From JABDCI01 sp964475835 (lineage in GTDB: Bacteria; Verrucomicrobiota; Verrucomicrobiia; JABWAM01), in contig CAYYYL010000001.1 of the NCBI GenBank assembly GCA_964475835.1, positions 124,001-188,000 of the forward strand: 64,000 nt of DNA, written 5' to 3'. The first letter of the stretch is position 1. Each line of letters opens with the position of its first letter. The notes under the pieces are model-generated. The model did no database searches and had not been told where the DNA came from. It was given only the letters and a program-made list of their open reading frames with translations. The position numbers and the translations under genes were made by a program. Positions 44,598 through 52,430 of this stretch are shown here, piece by piece.

Positions 44598-45571
44598 TGG
44601 AAGTTCTGATGATACCACTCGATCATCTCGAGAAGTCCATCCTGCAATTTGATCGTCGGCTGAATGTCACCCGTGACTTTTCGGAGCTTGGTCGAATCCG
44701 CACTTTTTATCACGCGTCCCTCCGGCTTTGAAGTGTCAAAAATGATTTTCGGGCGTCTGCCTCCCAGTTCACAGATCCATTCCGCGAGGTCGGCAAGACG
44801 GATGGTCTCCTCGTAGCCCACGTTCACGGGATCGGCTTCCGCATAGCGCTCCGTCACTGCCATGAAACATCGGCTGAAATCGATGGCGTGGAGGAGGTTT
44901 CGTGTCTGATTGCCGGATCCCCAGACAACGAGGGGATTCTCCCCATCGAGAATCCTTTTCACCAGCATGGGGAGCACGTGCGAATGCCCTCCCTCCCACT
45001 TGTAGCGTCCGGAATAGGCATTGAAGGGTCGGACGATCGCCACTTTCACCTCCGTTTCCGTCGCGAGTTTTTGGGCGTCGATTTCGAGGTGACGTTTTGC
45101 CCATCCATAGCCGATGTTGGCCTTTTCGGGTTCTCCGGTCATCACGGGAAGTTCCGGGGTGGGGCAGACGGCGTTGTCGGGATAAACGCATGAGGAGCTG
45201 ACCACACAGATGCGTTCGGGTTTGCATCGGGCGCACGCGTCGAGCACCCTGCTGTTGAGAGTGCGGTTGAACGTCAGCATTTCTTCATGGCGGCCCGCAC
45301 TGTAGCCGATCCCATAGGCGCGCGAAGCTAGATGCATCACGATCGCCTGGTTCTGAAACAGCGACTCCGCCACTCCCGGCAGGCAGAGATCCCCCTCGCA
45401 AACCTCCACGCGCCCTTCGAGATGTTTCAGACGACCCCGGGTTCCCTTTGAAAAATCGTCGATCACCCGCACGCGAGCCCCGGCGTCCACCAGCAGATCG
45501 CAGAGGTGGGAGCCCACAAGACCGGCGCCTCCGGTCACCACGACACGTCGATCGGACCAGAAACCGCTCAT
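44594..45571 (-). CDS. NAD-dependent epimerase/dehydratase
   Basis: A 325-residue extended SDR. VVVTGGAGLVGSHLCDLLVD is the cofactor loop, MHLASRAYGIGYSAGRHEEM and VVSSSCVYPDNAVCPTPELP surround the catalytic Ser, and IGYGWAKRHLE supplies Tyr-x3-Lys. RPFNAYSGRYKWEGGHSHVL and WGSGNQTRNLLHAIDFSRCF complete the pattern. The nearest families by eye are GDP-mannose epimerases and GDP-fucose synthases, but specificity is open. It starts at the ATG overlapping the stop of the small membrane protein upstream (ATGA); the frame extends further 5' but without a better start. Confidence 0.8.
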   Translation of the reverse strand: MSGFWSDRRVVVTGGAGLVGSHLCDLLVDAGARVRVIDDFSKGTRGRLKHLEGRVEVCEGDLCLPGVAESLFQNQAIVMHLASRAYGIGYSAGRHEEMLTFNRTLNSRVLDACARCKPERICVVSSSCVYPDNAVCPTPELPVMTGEPEKANIGYGWAKRHLEIDAQKLATETEVKVAIVRPFNAYSGRYKWEGGHSHVLPMLVKRILDGENPLVVWGSGNQTRNLLHAIDFSRCFMAVTERYAEADPVNVGYEETIRLADLAEWICELGGRRPKIIFDTSKPEGRVIKSADSTKLRKVTGDIQPTIKLQDGLLEMIEWYHQNFQ

Positions 45572-45915
45572 CCCCTGCGGTTCAGAAGGAACTGCGCCCC
45601 TTTCAGTCCGAGTTGAAACGTGGGGGATTTGAACATGCCGCGAAGTCGTGGGACCAGCAGGGGAATGGCCCACGAAGCTGCGCGACGGAGAAGGGCGGTG
45701 CGTTTGCTGACCAGGACGAAACTTGTCGTGCCAATGAGAAGCCAGCGAAGAATTGGATTTGCGGTGATCCAGCTCACTTTCGACTGCGCAAGGCGGAAGG
45801 GCGCGGTCACCTCCTGATAGTGGAGGGCCATTTCGGCCCGATGAAGCTCCATATGCGCCTGAACCAGACGCTTGCGGGCGGCGAGCTCGTCTAGTTGAGG
45901 TGTCTCTTCACCCAT
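45568..45915 (-). CDS. YqjK-like small membrane protein
   Basis: A 115-residue protein: a helical charged N-terminus (LAARKRLVQAHMELHRAEMA) followed by one or two membrane segments (ILRWLLIGTTSFVLVS and ASWAIPLLVPRL) and a basic tail. The layout, and its position directly after a YqjD/YqjE-like pair, resemble E. coli YqjK; sequence similarity is weak, so this rests mainly on context. It overlaps the YqjE-like gene upstream by 25 bases and the epimerase downstream by four (ATGA), tying the envelope-protein genes to the glycan operon. Confidence 0.6.
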   Translation of the reverse strand: MGEETPQLDELAARKRLVQAHMELHRAEMALHYQEVTAPFRLAQSKVSWITANPILRWLLIGTTSFVLVSKRTALLRRAASWAIPLLVPRLRGMFKSPTFQLGLKGAQFLLNRRG

Positions 45916-46295
45916 TCCGTGTCCTTTTTCAATTCCTCGACTGTTGTGTCAAAGAGATGTGTAGCCGTGTTTGCCCGGCGTTTGAGACGGACGAACAGGA
46001 AACCGGTAATGAAGAGGTACAGGAAGAAGACTCCGAAGATGGCGGCGAACCGGTAAGGGGTTTCCCAGAAAAACGCCACGATCGCAAAGGTCAGCACGGT
46101 GAGACTGAGAACTCCGAACAAAAGCGCTGTCGAGGCGAGAATCAACAGTTCGAGTATCCGCCGTTTTTCCTCCTGAAGCTCGATGCCGACCAGCTCGAGC
46201 TTCGTGGCGAGAAAACCACTCGCCGACTCCAGTAAACGTCGGATCGGGGCCGTGATGCCGCCCCCCGTCTCCTGCGACTCGGATTCGAAGCTCAT
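45891..46295 (-). CDS. YqjE-like / holin superfamily III membrane protein (DUF1469)
   Basis: A 134-residue protein with an amphipathic N-terminal helix (RRLLESASGFLATKLELVGI, then ELQEEKRRILELL) and two membrane helices (LILASTALLFGVLSLTVLTF; FAAIFGVFFLYLFITGFLFV), then a charged C-terminal helix. This is the DUF1469/YqjE pattern; the family is called phage-holin-like but is an ordinary inner-membrane protein in most bacteria. It is the second gene of the array, 15 bases after the YqjD-like gene. Confidence 0.8.
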   Translation of the reverse strand: MSFESESQETGGGITAPIRRLLESASGFLATKLELVGIELQEEKRRILELLILASTALLFGVLSLTVLTFAIVAFFWETPYRFAAIFGVFFLYLFITGFLFVRLKRRANTATHLFDTTVEELKKDTEWVKRHLN

Positions 46296-46310
46296 GCTGC
46301 TGGATGGCGA

Positions 46311-46616
46311 TTAACGGCGGCCGATCAACACCCCGATAAGGGCTCCCACGGCAAAGGCCACACCCACCGATTCCCATGGATGATCGTGGACGAATTCATC
46401 CGTAGCACGGGCTGCAATCTTCGCCTGCTCAGCGGTTTGCTTCTGAATTTCCTGAACGCGCTCCTTGGCAGCCTGAACGCCCCGCTGCAAACGTTCCCGG
46501 GCTTCAAGGGCTTTGTCGCCCAGATTGCCTGCGGTCTCGCGCAGCAACAATTCCGCATCATGCAGGACGACTTTCACATCATCCACCAATTTTTCCTTTG
46601 TAATGACGTCGCTCAT
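46311..46616 (-). CDS. YqjD/ElaB-like (DUF883) tail-anchored protein
   Basis: A 101-residue protein: a long helical, probably coiled-coil region (LVDDVKVVLHDAELLLRETA; QRGVQAAKERVQEIQKQTAE) ending in HDHPWESVGVAFAVGALIGV and a single C-terminal membrane anchor with a terminal GRR. E. coli homologues bind ribosomes and are induced in stationary phase. A purine-rich AAGGAGAAA site lies before the ATG at 46616, supporting it over the longer frame to 46670. It heads the twelve-gene minus-strand array. Confidence 0.85.
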   Translation of the reverse strand: MSDVITKEKLVDDVKVVLHDAELLLRETAGNLGDKALEARERLQRGVQAAKERVQEIQKQTAEQAKIAARATDEFVHDHPWESVGVAFAVGALIGVLIGRR

Positions 46617-46925
46617 GGATTTTCTCCTTCTCATAGAGTTTTTAAAAGAGTGAGAATCTTTCTGAGGCAATCAAAGCTGGAAGGCAAGGAGGAAAGATTC
46701 TCGGAAGACGAAGATCCTGACAACCTATCACGGAATGTCCGTATTTTCAAGGGAGACAGACTGGTTTTGGGTGGTGTCTTAAAATGCAGGCAGGTGACAG
46801 AAGCTTGCTGGAAAGTCTTGGAACTCAAAAATTGAAGAGTCTTTGAATTTAGAAATCTGTGGTTCCTTCTGATTCGGGCTCATTTTTTCATTTCTAATGA
46901 TTCATTTCTCATTTCTAATCCCCGC
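46617..46925. other. Divergent control region between yqjD-like gene and ruvA
   Basis: About 309 bases between divergent genes. It holds an 11-bp perfect inverted repeat at 46652-46702 (separate entry) and, at 46889-46919, three CATTTCT units, two of them extended to CATTTCTAAT. The promoters of both operons must lie here; no single -35/-10 pair stands out. Confidence 0.45.
46652..46702. promoter_or_regulatory. 11-bp perfect inverted repeat upstream of the yqjD-like operon
   Basis: GAGAATCTTTC (46652-46662) and its exact reverse complement GAAAGATTCTC (46692-46702) are separated by 29 bases. It lies 36-86 bases before the first start codon of the operon. It could be a split operator bound by a looping or tandem regulator, or a hairpin in the mRNA leader. 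Confidence 0.45.
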
Positions 46926-47528
46926 GTGATTACGTTTCTTGAAGGGGTTCTTCTGGAGGCCCTGCCGACTCAGATTGTGGTGGACGTCCGGGGCATCGGC
47001 TACGAGGTGCAGATTCCTCTTTCCAGTTTCGACAAACTTCCGCGTCCCGGCGGAGCGCTTCGTATTCTGACCCATCTGGTGGTTCGTGAGGATGCGCATC
47101 TGTTGTTTGGATTCATGACATCTGACGAGCGCGACCTCTTCCGTCTTCTCGTTCAGCATGTTTCAGGGATCGGCCCCAGGACGGCGCTCGCCATTCTCAG
47201 TGGGACCACGGTCCCGGCGTTCAAGGGGCATGTCATCAGCGGGGACGTCCAGACGCTTTCCAAAATCAAGGGTGTGGGCCGGAAGACCGCCGAGCGCATC
47301 ATCGTGGATTTAAAGGATCGCATCGGCGTTGCCGGCGCCTGGGAGGCGGCCAGCGCGAAGCATGCGCTCAGTGCAGATGACATGAAGGTGAACGACGCCG
47401 TCCTGGCGTTGATTTCGCTCGGTTACAAACAGGTGGAGGCGCACAAGATGGTTCGCGGCGTGGTGGAGAAACGGGGTGCGTCAGCCGGGGTCGAGGACCT
47501 GGTGCGCGAGGCGCTGAAACAGGTGTAA
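46926..47528 (+). CDS. ruvA: Holliday junction branch-migration protein RuvA
   Basis: A 200-residue DNA-binding subunit of the RuvAB complex, which moves Holliday junctions in recombination repair. The N-terminal OB fold (MITFLEGVLLEALPTQIVVD, GIGYEVQIP) is followed by the tetramer and helix-hairpin-helix region (HVSGIGPRTALAILSG; LSKIKGVGRKTAERIIVDLK) and a C-terminal domain (NDAVLALISLGYKQVEAHK) that binds RuvB. The start is GTG. No ruvB or ruvC lies beside it, which is unusual but not rare. Confidence 0.95.
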   Translation: MITFLEGVLLEALPTQIVVDVRGIGYEVQIPLSSFDKLPRPGGALRILTHLVVREDAHLLFGFMTSDERDLFRLLVQHVSGIGPRTALAILSGTTVPAFKGHVISGDVQTLSKIKGVGRKTAERIIVDLKDRIGVAGAWEAASAKHALSADDMKVNDAVLALISLGYKQVEAHKMVRGVVEKRGASAGVEDLVREALKQV

Positions 47529-47543
47529 AAATGGAGCAGGTTT

Positions 47544-48821
47544 CTAGTGCGCGGTCTTTTCCTCGAGAAACGGTGCCAGTGCCGGGTGGTGGGGATTGAC
47601 GGCGCGGGCTTTTTGATAGGCTTGTTCGAATAGGGTCTGTTCCCCGAGTTGCCGGGCGCATAAGGCGAGGCCCACCCAGCCTTCAACATAATCCGGCATC
47701 CGTTCTGCGCCCTGGCGCAACATGGTCAGGGCTTCACGGGCCTGCCCGGTTTCCAGAAGGACCCATCCGAGGCTGATCATGGTCTCCGGATCGTGTGAGT
47801 TCTTTTGATTTGCGGTGCGCAGAGCTGAAGCGGCGCCCTGGTAGTCTTTACGGTGAAGTCGATTGATTCCGAGACCCTTCCATGCGCGTGCGTCGTTGGG
47901 CGCGTATTCCAGCGCCTTTTCATAGGCCCAGGTGGCTTCTTCCAACAGATTTTGAGATTGGAGGACACTCCCGAGGAGAAGATAGGTCTCATCGTGGGAC
48001 CGCAGATGAGGAAATTGATGGAGTGAAAATTTTAAACAAGCCTCCGCTCCCTTTAACGCCCCGATGGCGATGTAGTCGCGCGCAGTGGAAAGAAGGCCCT
48101 CGACGGTATACCACATCGCGTCCAGCGGGACGGTGCGATTGATGAGAGGCCTTCCTACGGGTACATTGTTCCCAAAGGGCTCATGCCAGCGATCGAAGAA
48201 AGCACGCTGGTCGTCATCGTGAAACTTCGACACATTACCGGATTTCACCTGATCGTCCACACCTTCAAACACGAACCACGCGTCCGGACAGACCCGCACC
48301 ATACCACCGCGAGTCCATGCCCGCATGGAGAGATCGGGATCCGCCCAGTAGCTGTGGTAAACCGGATCGAACAACCCCCCCAGTTTTTTGATGCTCTCCC
48401 GGGAGAGACATCCCCAGCAGGCATACAGAAGATCGTAGGCGCTGGACTGTTCCCGCTCACGACCGCTTTCCGCGAGGACCATTCGAAAACTTCCAATGAA
48501 TGGGGCGGGGTGGCGCTTCAGAAATCGAACCATGTTTGCCAGCGCGCCAGGCATGGGTCGGACATCGTCCGAGGTGTAGGCGATAAAGTTGCCCTTCGAA
48601 TGTTCGTAACCCAGGTTGGTGGCATAGATGGTGCCCTTGGGGTCGCCCTCAGGGACATGCTTCACGTTCGGTCCCTCAACCACAAAGGGGCTGACCACCA
48701 CGAGTTCGTAGGAAAACCCTTCCGAGGCCGCTGCGTAGTCCCGGATGCGTTGTTGCACCAGCTCCGGACGCAGCGAGGGCATGACCATGCTGATCTCCAC
48801 ATTCCCGGGTGCGTTGCTCAT
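47544..48821 (-). CDS. GT2-like glycosyltransferase with C-terminal TPR repeats
   Basis: A 425-residue protein. Residues 8-200 form a GT-A (GT2-like) domain: ISMVMPSLRPELVQQRIRDY, YTSDDVRPMPGALANMVRFL with the SDDV metal-binding motif, and WADPDLSMRAWTRGGMVRVC with the acceptor-side Asp pair. After a linker, about 255-420 are tetratricopeptide repeats (YLLLGSVLQSQNLLEEATWA; MISLGWVLLETGQAREALTM). The TPR part probably binds a partner or acceptor protein. No membrane segment. It converges on ruvA. Acceptor unknown. Confidence 0.78.
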   Translation of the reverse strand: MSNAPGNVEISMVMPSLRPELVQQRIRDYAAASEGFSYELVVVSPFVVEGPNVKHVPEGDPKGTIYATNLGYEHSKGNFIAYTSDDVRPMPGALANMVRFLKRHPAPFIGSFRMVLAESGREREQSSAYDLLYACWGCLSRESIKKLGGLFDPVYHSYWADPDLSMRAWTRGGMVRVCPDAWFVFEGVDDQVKSGNVSKFHDDDQRAFFDRWHEPFGNNVPVGRPLINRTVPLDAMWYTVEGLLSTARDYIAIGALKGAEACLKFSLHQFPHLRSHDETYLLLGSVLQSQNLLEEATWAYEKALEYAPNDARAWKGLGINRLHRKDYQGAASALRTANQKNSHDPETMISLGWVLLETGQAREALTMLRQGAERMPDYVEGWVGLALCARQLGEQTLFEQAYQKARAVNPHHPALAPFLEEKTAH

Positions 48822-48918
48822 GCCTTTTGCATAGCAGGGGGAGGAGTGGGGTCAATCTGGAATTCCACTTTTCAGCAAGCTTCAGGATCAGGAAGCCATG
48901 TGCTCAACGTCTGAAAAA

Positions 48919-49455
48919 TCAATGTGGGTTCAATTTGGAGTTTTGATCCGTCACATGGAATTCATCCTGATCGATGTATTGTGCGTAGTGCTTCTGTTGG
49001 CAATGGGGACAGAAAGTATGGGTGAATCTGGCCTCGGAATGTTGAGTGATGTACGAATCGATGGGGTGCCAAGTTTGGTCTGAATCCCTGACTTTTTTGC
49101 AGAACGAGCAGATGGGGAGAAGCCCTTTGAGAACCCGAACTTCCAGTGAAAGTCTGGTGACCCGGTTGATGAGAAACGCTGCAATGGTAAGCATCATGGC
49201 GCGTATGCATGCGTTGAAAATGTCGTAGGGCAGGATCCAGAGGTCGATCCATGCGAGACGAATAAATGGCAAGCTGATGGCGAAAAAGATCCCCCATGAT
49301 TTTCCGTTGTAGCGTGCAGCTAGGGCAACGGGGATTAGAAACAGGTAGGAAAACGCGACATCCGCATCCGTTGAATAGTCAGCCCATAAAATCGCGGCAG
49401 CAAAACATATCCATAAGACCGGCAGCCATTTTTTAAATTGAGGGAAGTTTTTCAT
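48919..49455 (-). CDS. Membrane protein with a stand-alone Cys-rich LPICSFCKK module
   Basis: A 178-residue protein. About four membrane helices (WLPVLWICFAAAILW; AFSYLFLIPVALAA; WGIFFAISLPFIRLAW; FNACIRAMMLTIAAFLI) are followed by a short helix and the segment LLPICSFCKKVRDSDQTWHP, then FCPHCQQKHYAQY. This Cys-x2-Cys...Cys-x2-Cys module is well known as a linker between sensor and output domains of histidine kinases and cyclases, where it may bind a metal; here nothing follows it. It may be a sensor that lost its output domain, or a small redox/metal sensor acting through a partner. Confidence 0.7.
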   Translation of the reverse strand: MKNFPQFKKWLPVLWICFAAAILWADYSTDADVAFSYLFLIPVALAARYNGKSWGIFFAISLPFIRLAWIDLWILPYDIFNACIRAMMLTIAAFLINRVTRLSLEVRVLKGLLPICSFCKKVRDSDQTWHPIDSYITQHSEARFTHTFCPHCQQKHYAQYIDQDEFHVTDQNSKLNPH

Positions 49456-49563
49456 ACATGGTCCGTCACAGCAGGTTCGAACACTTGGATTTCCTTTTTC
49501 GCCTCACCTCACGCCCACAAAACAAGGGTAAGGTGGTATTTTTTCCGCAATGGGGCTTGATGA

Positions 49564-50760
49564 TTAAAGAGTCTGTTTGGCAAAAGACCGATTGATGTTC
49601 GGGAGTGTCTCCTTGTTATGTGAATGATCGGAGGATTTTTTGGATGACTTGGCAGGGGACTCGGATGGCAGCATGAGCAGGGAGGGGATGGTCATGAATA
49701 ATCCCGTGAGTACGAGCCATGTTGCGAGTCTGGTCTCTCCGCCGTTATCGAGAAGCGCTTTTGATGCGAGCGCAACGAGGGTGAGATTAGGGCAGAACAG
49801 AAGAAAAGCCTGATGATCGGCCCCTGTTTTGAGCCAGCGACGATGGAGAATTTCCCGTGTACCGAAGAGCAGACCGGCGGTTCCCATGGCAAGCAACGCC
49901 ACGGGACTTTTAAGTAACTGCCACTCAATTTGCAAACCGAGCGCCACAAAAAACACTGGAATAAGGAATCGATGACTGAGGGGCGCCATATATTTTTCCA
50001 GAGGCACGCCATCGTGTCCCGCCCGACTCAAGGCCAATCCCAGAAAGAATGCGGTTTTGGCTGCTCCCAATCCCAGGCGCTCTCCCATGGCGGAAACGAG
50101 GAGCACAAGCAGAACAAGCCAGTGAAGCCGCCAGTGTGTTGCTCGATCCAGAATCGTTTGAAACAGGCTTTGAAGGTGGGATGCGAATCTGGCAATGAGA
50201 AAAATCACGATGGCAATGCCAACCAATTTGAGCGGAATCATCCAACTCAAGCCATGGCCAAGAGCTGTTGTTTCCAGAGCAAGGGCCAGGATCGCCATCA
50301 TTTCGAGTGCAACCATGCACTGAAGGATATGCTCTTTCGCAGGAGATGGGACGTTCGGATAGCACTTCCATGCTGGGTATGCCATGCCCACGGAGCATGC
50401 GGTGAGGGCGGTTCCTGCAAGCAGACATTGCTTCCAGTCCATCCCCGCAAGCAGTCCCAAACCAAAAACCAGAGGGTACTGAACCAAAATCCAGATGAGA
50501 GCATAATACAATGGGCGAATAAATTGCCGCAATTTGGGAAGATCAATCTCGAGTCCCACCTCAAACAAAAGCAGCAAAAACCCCACTTCCCCTGCCTGTT
50601 TCAACATTGTTTGAACTTCATCAAGGATCAACGGCTTAAGGAACATTCCAAAGAGAACAAATGCGGAAAATACCAGCGCTGGACGGCCCAGCTTTCGACA
50701 CAGGTCAGGGACGCCCATAAACACCAGTACGAGACAAATGATGATTTCAATATTGCTCAT
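49564..50760 (-). CDS. Cation:proton antiporter (CPA2/KefB-like)
   Basis: A 398-residue membrane transporter with about 11-13 helices (for example IEIIICLVLVFMGVPDL, FLLLLFEVGLEIDL, PLVFGLGLLAGMDW). The overall pattern, including the half-helix region FEVGLEIDLP and AKTAFFLGLALSRAG, fits the Na+/K+:H+ exchanger family without the RCK/TrkA-N nucleotide-binding domains of full KefB/C. The C-terminus is short and hydrophilic (SPAKSSKKSSDHSHNK). It is co-directional with the mechanosensitive channel gene (132-bp gap), suggesting an ion and osmotic balance role. The ATG at 50760 is used because it begins right at the first helix. Confidence 0.82.
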   Translation of the reverse strand: MSNIEIIICLVLVFMGVPDLCRKLGRPALVFSAFVLFGMFLKPLILDEVQTMLKQAGEVGFLLLLFEVGLEIDLPKLRQFIRPLYYALIWILVQYPLVFGLGLLAGMDWKQCLLAGTALTACSVGMAYPAWKCYPNVPSPAKEHILQCMVALEMMAILALALETTALGHGLSWMIPLKLVGIAIVIFLIARFASHLQSLFQTILDRATHWRLHWLVLLVLLVSAMGERLGLGAAKTAFFLGLALSRAGHDGVPLEKYMAPLSHRFLIPVFFVALGLQIEWQLLKSPVALLAMGTAGLLFGTREILHRRWLKTGADHQAFLLFCPNLTLVALASKALLDNGGETRLATWLVLTGLFMTIPSLLMLPSESPAKSSKKSSDHSHNKETLPNINRSFAKQTL

Positions 50761-50891
50761 GAAATGAGGGGCTTTGACTCTCCCGTGCGTCGCGGCGAAA
50801 GGCTGATCGAAGCCCGAGTATATCAAGTGGAATGTTGATGTTTTTGGTGAGGGGTCTTGATGAATAGGGGAGATGACTCCTTTGATGGCAT

Positions 50892-52295
50892 TTACACAGT
50901 TCCCACAGGAATCTCGGCTCGAAACCGGGGCAGGGATGCGGGATGGCGATTCTGGATGAAGCGAATTAATTTTTCCCGAAGCTCACACCGCAGATCCCAT
51001 GCCTTTCCGGAATCAGCTGCACTGACAAGCGCCCGGATCTGCATGGTTCGCTCGGTGGAATCCGTTATTTGAAGATTGCAGACCCGTTTGTCCCATAGAG
51101 GATTAGCCTCTGCCAGTCGCTGTAACTCAGCCCGTAAATCATCCACCGGAAGCGTGTAGTCGGCGTAAAGGAAGATGCTTCCAAGGATTTGTGAGTTTCG
51201 GCGTGTCCAGTTTTGGAACGGTTTCTCGTTGAAATAGCTGATGGGTAGAATCAGTCGCCGCTGATCCCAGATCGCCACCACCACATAGGTAAGCGCGATC
51301 TCCTCGATCCGACCCCATTCCCCCTCGACCACCACCACGTCGTCGATACGAATGGGCTGGGTGACGGCGATTTGAATGCCTGCGAACAGATTGGAGATCA
51401 TGTGCTGTGCCGCGAATCCGAAAATGATGCCCACAACTCCTGCGGAAGCGAGAATGCTGGCGCCAAGGTTTCGAACGTTGTCAAACAACATCAAACTCGT
51501 TGCCACGGCAAAAACGCAAATCACCACATAGGCGATTTTTTGCAACACCTTGACCTGGGTGTGAATGCGTCGCGCCGCCAGATTGTCGGTGGCGTCCACC
51601 CGATATCGGGTCAGAATGAGGCGGTCGATCACGCCCACCAGCCTGATCAGGCCTAGGGCAATGAGATGGATCAACCATACCGCTGCGGATTTTTCAAGTA
51701 GACCGACCACTCCAAATGGAAAATCAAAATAATGAATCGCCAGTACAAATCCCGCAAGAGGCACCAGGTCCTGCAGTGTTTGCCCCATGAGCGGAAAAAG
51801 AGTGTCATCCAGGGAGTTTTCACTCCGCGAGGCGTACCCGATGAGTCGGAGCCGGATGATTCCTGCAAGCTGGAATAAAAACCAGAAACACGCGATAAAT
51901 CCCATGGCCTTTACAATCATTGCCCCCCATCGAAACGCGGAATCGTCCCCCGCAGGCGATACATCCACCAACAGGGGGGATGTGGCCAGATAGGTTCCCA
52001 GAGGCCAGATCACCAGTCCGGCCGTCTTGAAAAAGGCTCCCAGAAGGTTGCTGGCCCAGTGATCCGGATTTCTGGCGGAATTCCAACGAGCGTTTTTTTG
52101 ATTCAGGGTTCGTGTGAGTGAGGATGACAGCCAGACAAAAAGAAGGGCCATCAGGGACACGGCAAGATGTGGAAGGGAGACCCCTCCGTCCGGTTGCCAT
52201 GGTTGGAGACCTGGAATCAGGTGGAACAGGGTGTCCCCCATCCGGGCGAGAAGTCCGCCGAGTTGTTTTGAAATTTCTATAAGCCAGTGTTGCAC
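50892..52295 (-). CDS. MscS-family mechanosensitive channel
   Basis: A 467-residue channel that opens when membrane tension rises, releasing solutes during osmotic downshift. About five membrane helices precede the pore-lining helix 3 (NLGASILASAGVVGIIFGFA, then AAQHMISNLFAG), followed by the beta-domain (IDDVVVVEGEWGRIEEI) and the C-terminal alpha/beta domain. The extra N-terminal helices make it closer to YnaI/MscM-size channels than to MscS itself. The start is GTG with an AGAGGTG ribosome site. It is divergent from the trehalose operon, which makes an osmolyte, so the shared control region is functionally sensible. Confidence 0.9.
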   Translation of the reverse strand: MQHWLIEISKQLGGLLARMGDTLFHLIPGLQPWQPDGGVSLPHLAVSLMALLFVWLSSSLTRTLNQKNARWNSARNPDHWASNLLGAFFKTAGLVIWPLGTYLATSPLLVDVSPAGDDSAFRWGAMIVKAMGFIACFWFLFQLAGIIRLRLIGYASRSENSLDDTLFPLMGQTLQDLVPLAGFVLAIHYFDFPFGVVGLLEKSAAVWLIHLIALGLIRLVGVIDRLILTRYRVDATDNLAARRIHTQVKVLQKIAYVVICVFAVATSLMLFDNVRNLGASILASAGVVGIIFGFAAQHMISNLFAGIQIAVTQPIRIDDVVVVEGEWGRIEEIALTYVVVAIWDQRRLILPISYFNEKPFQNWTRRNSQILGSIFLYADYTLPVDDLRAELQRLAEANPLWDKRVCNLQITDSTERTMQIRALVSAADSGKAWDLRCELREKLIRFIQNRHPASLPRFRAEIPVGTV

Positions 52296-52358
52296 GCTGC
52301 ACCTCTCATCAAACGTGGTTGTGTTATCAGCAAGTCAGCCTTGTGATTTAAAAATACA

Positions 52359-52391
52359 ATAATTTAATTTGATATCAAAGTAAAATTATTT
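52359..52391. promoter_or_regulatory. Large AT-rich palindrome, candidate operator of the trehalose operon
   Basis: A 33-base inverted repeat: perfect 12-bp core TTTGATATCAAA (52369-52380) and outer arms AATAATTT (52359-52366) and AAATTATT (52384-52391), with one base of asymmetry. It lies between the divergent mscS and otsA-type genes, 40 bases before the latter. MarR-family proteins often bind AT-rich palindromes of this kind, and a MarR gene lies inside the operon (55401), so it is the natural candidate to bind here. This link is inference. Confidence 0.6.
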
Positions 52392-52430
52392 TACTCAGGA
52401 TGAAGTTTTCAAATCCAAACCATTCCACTC

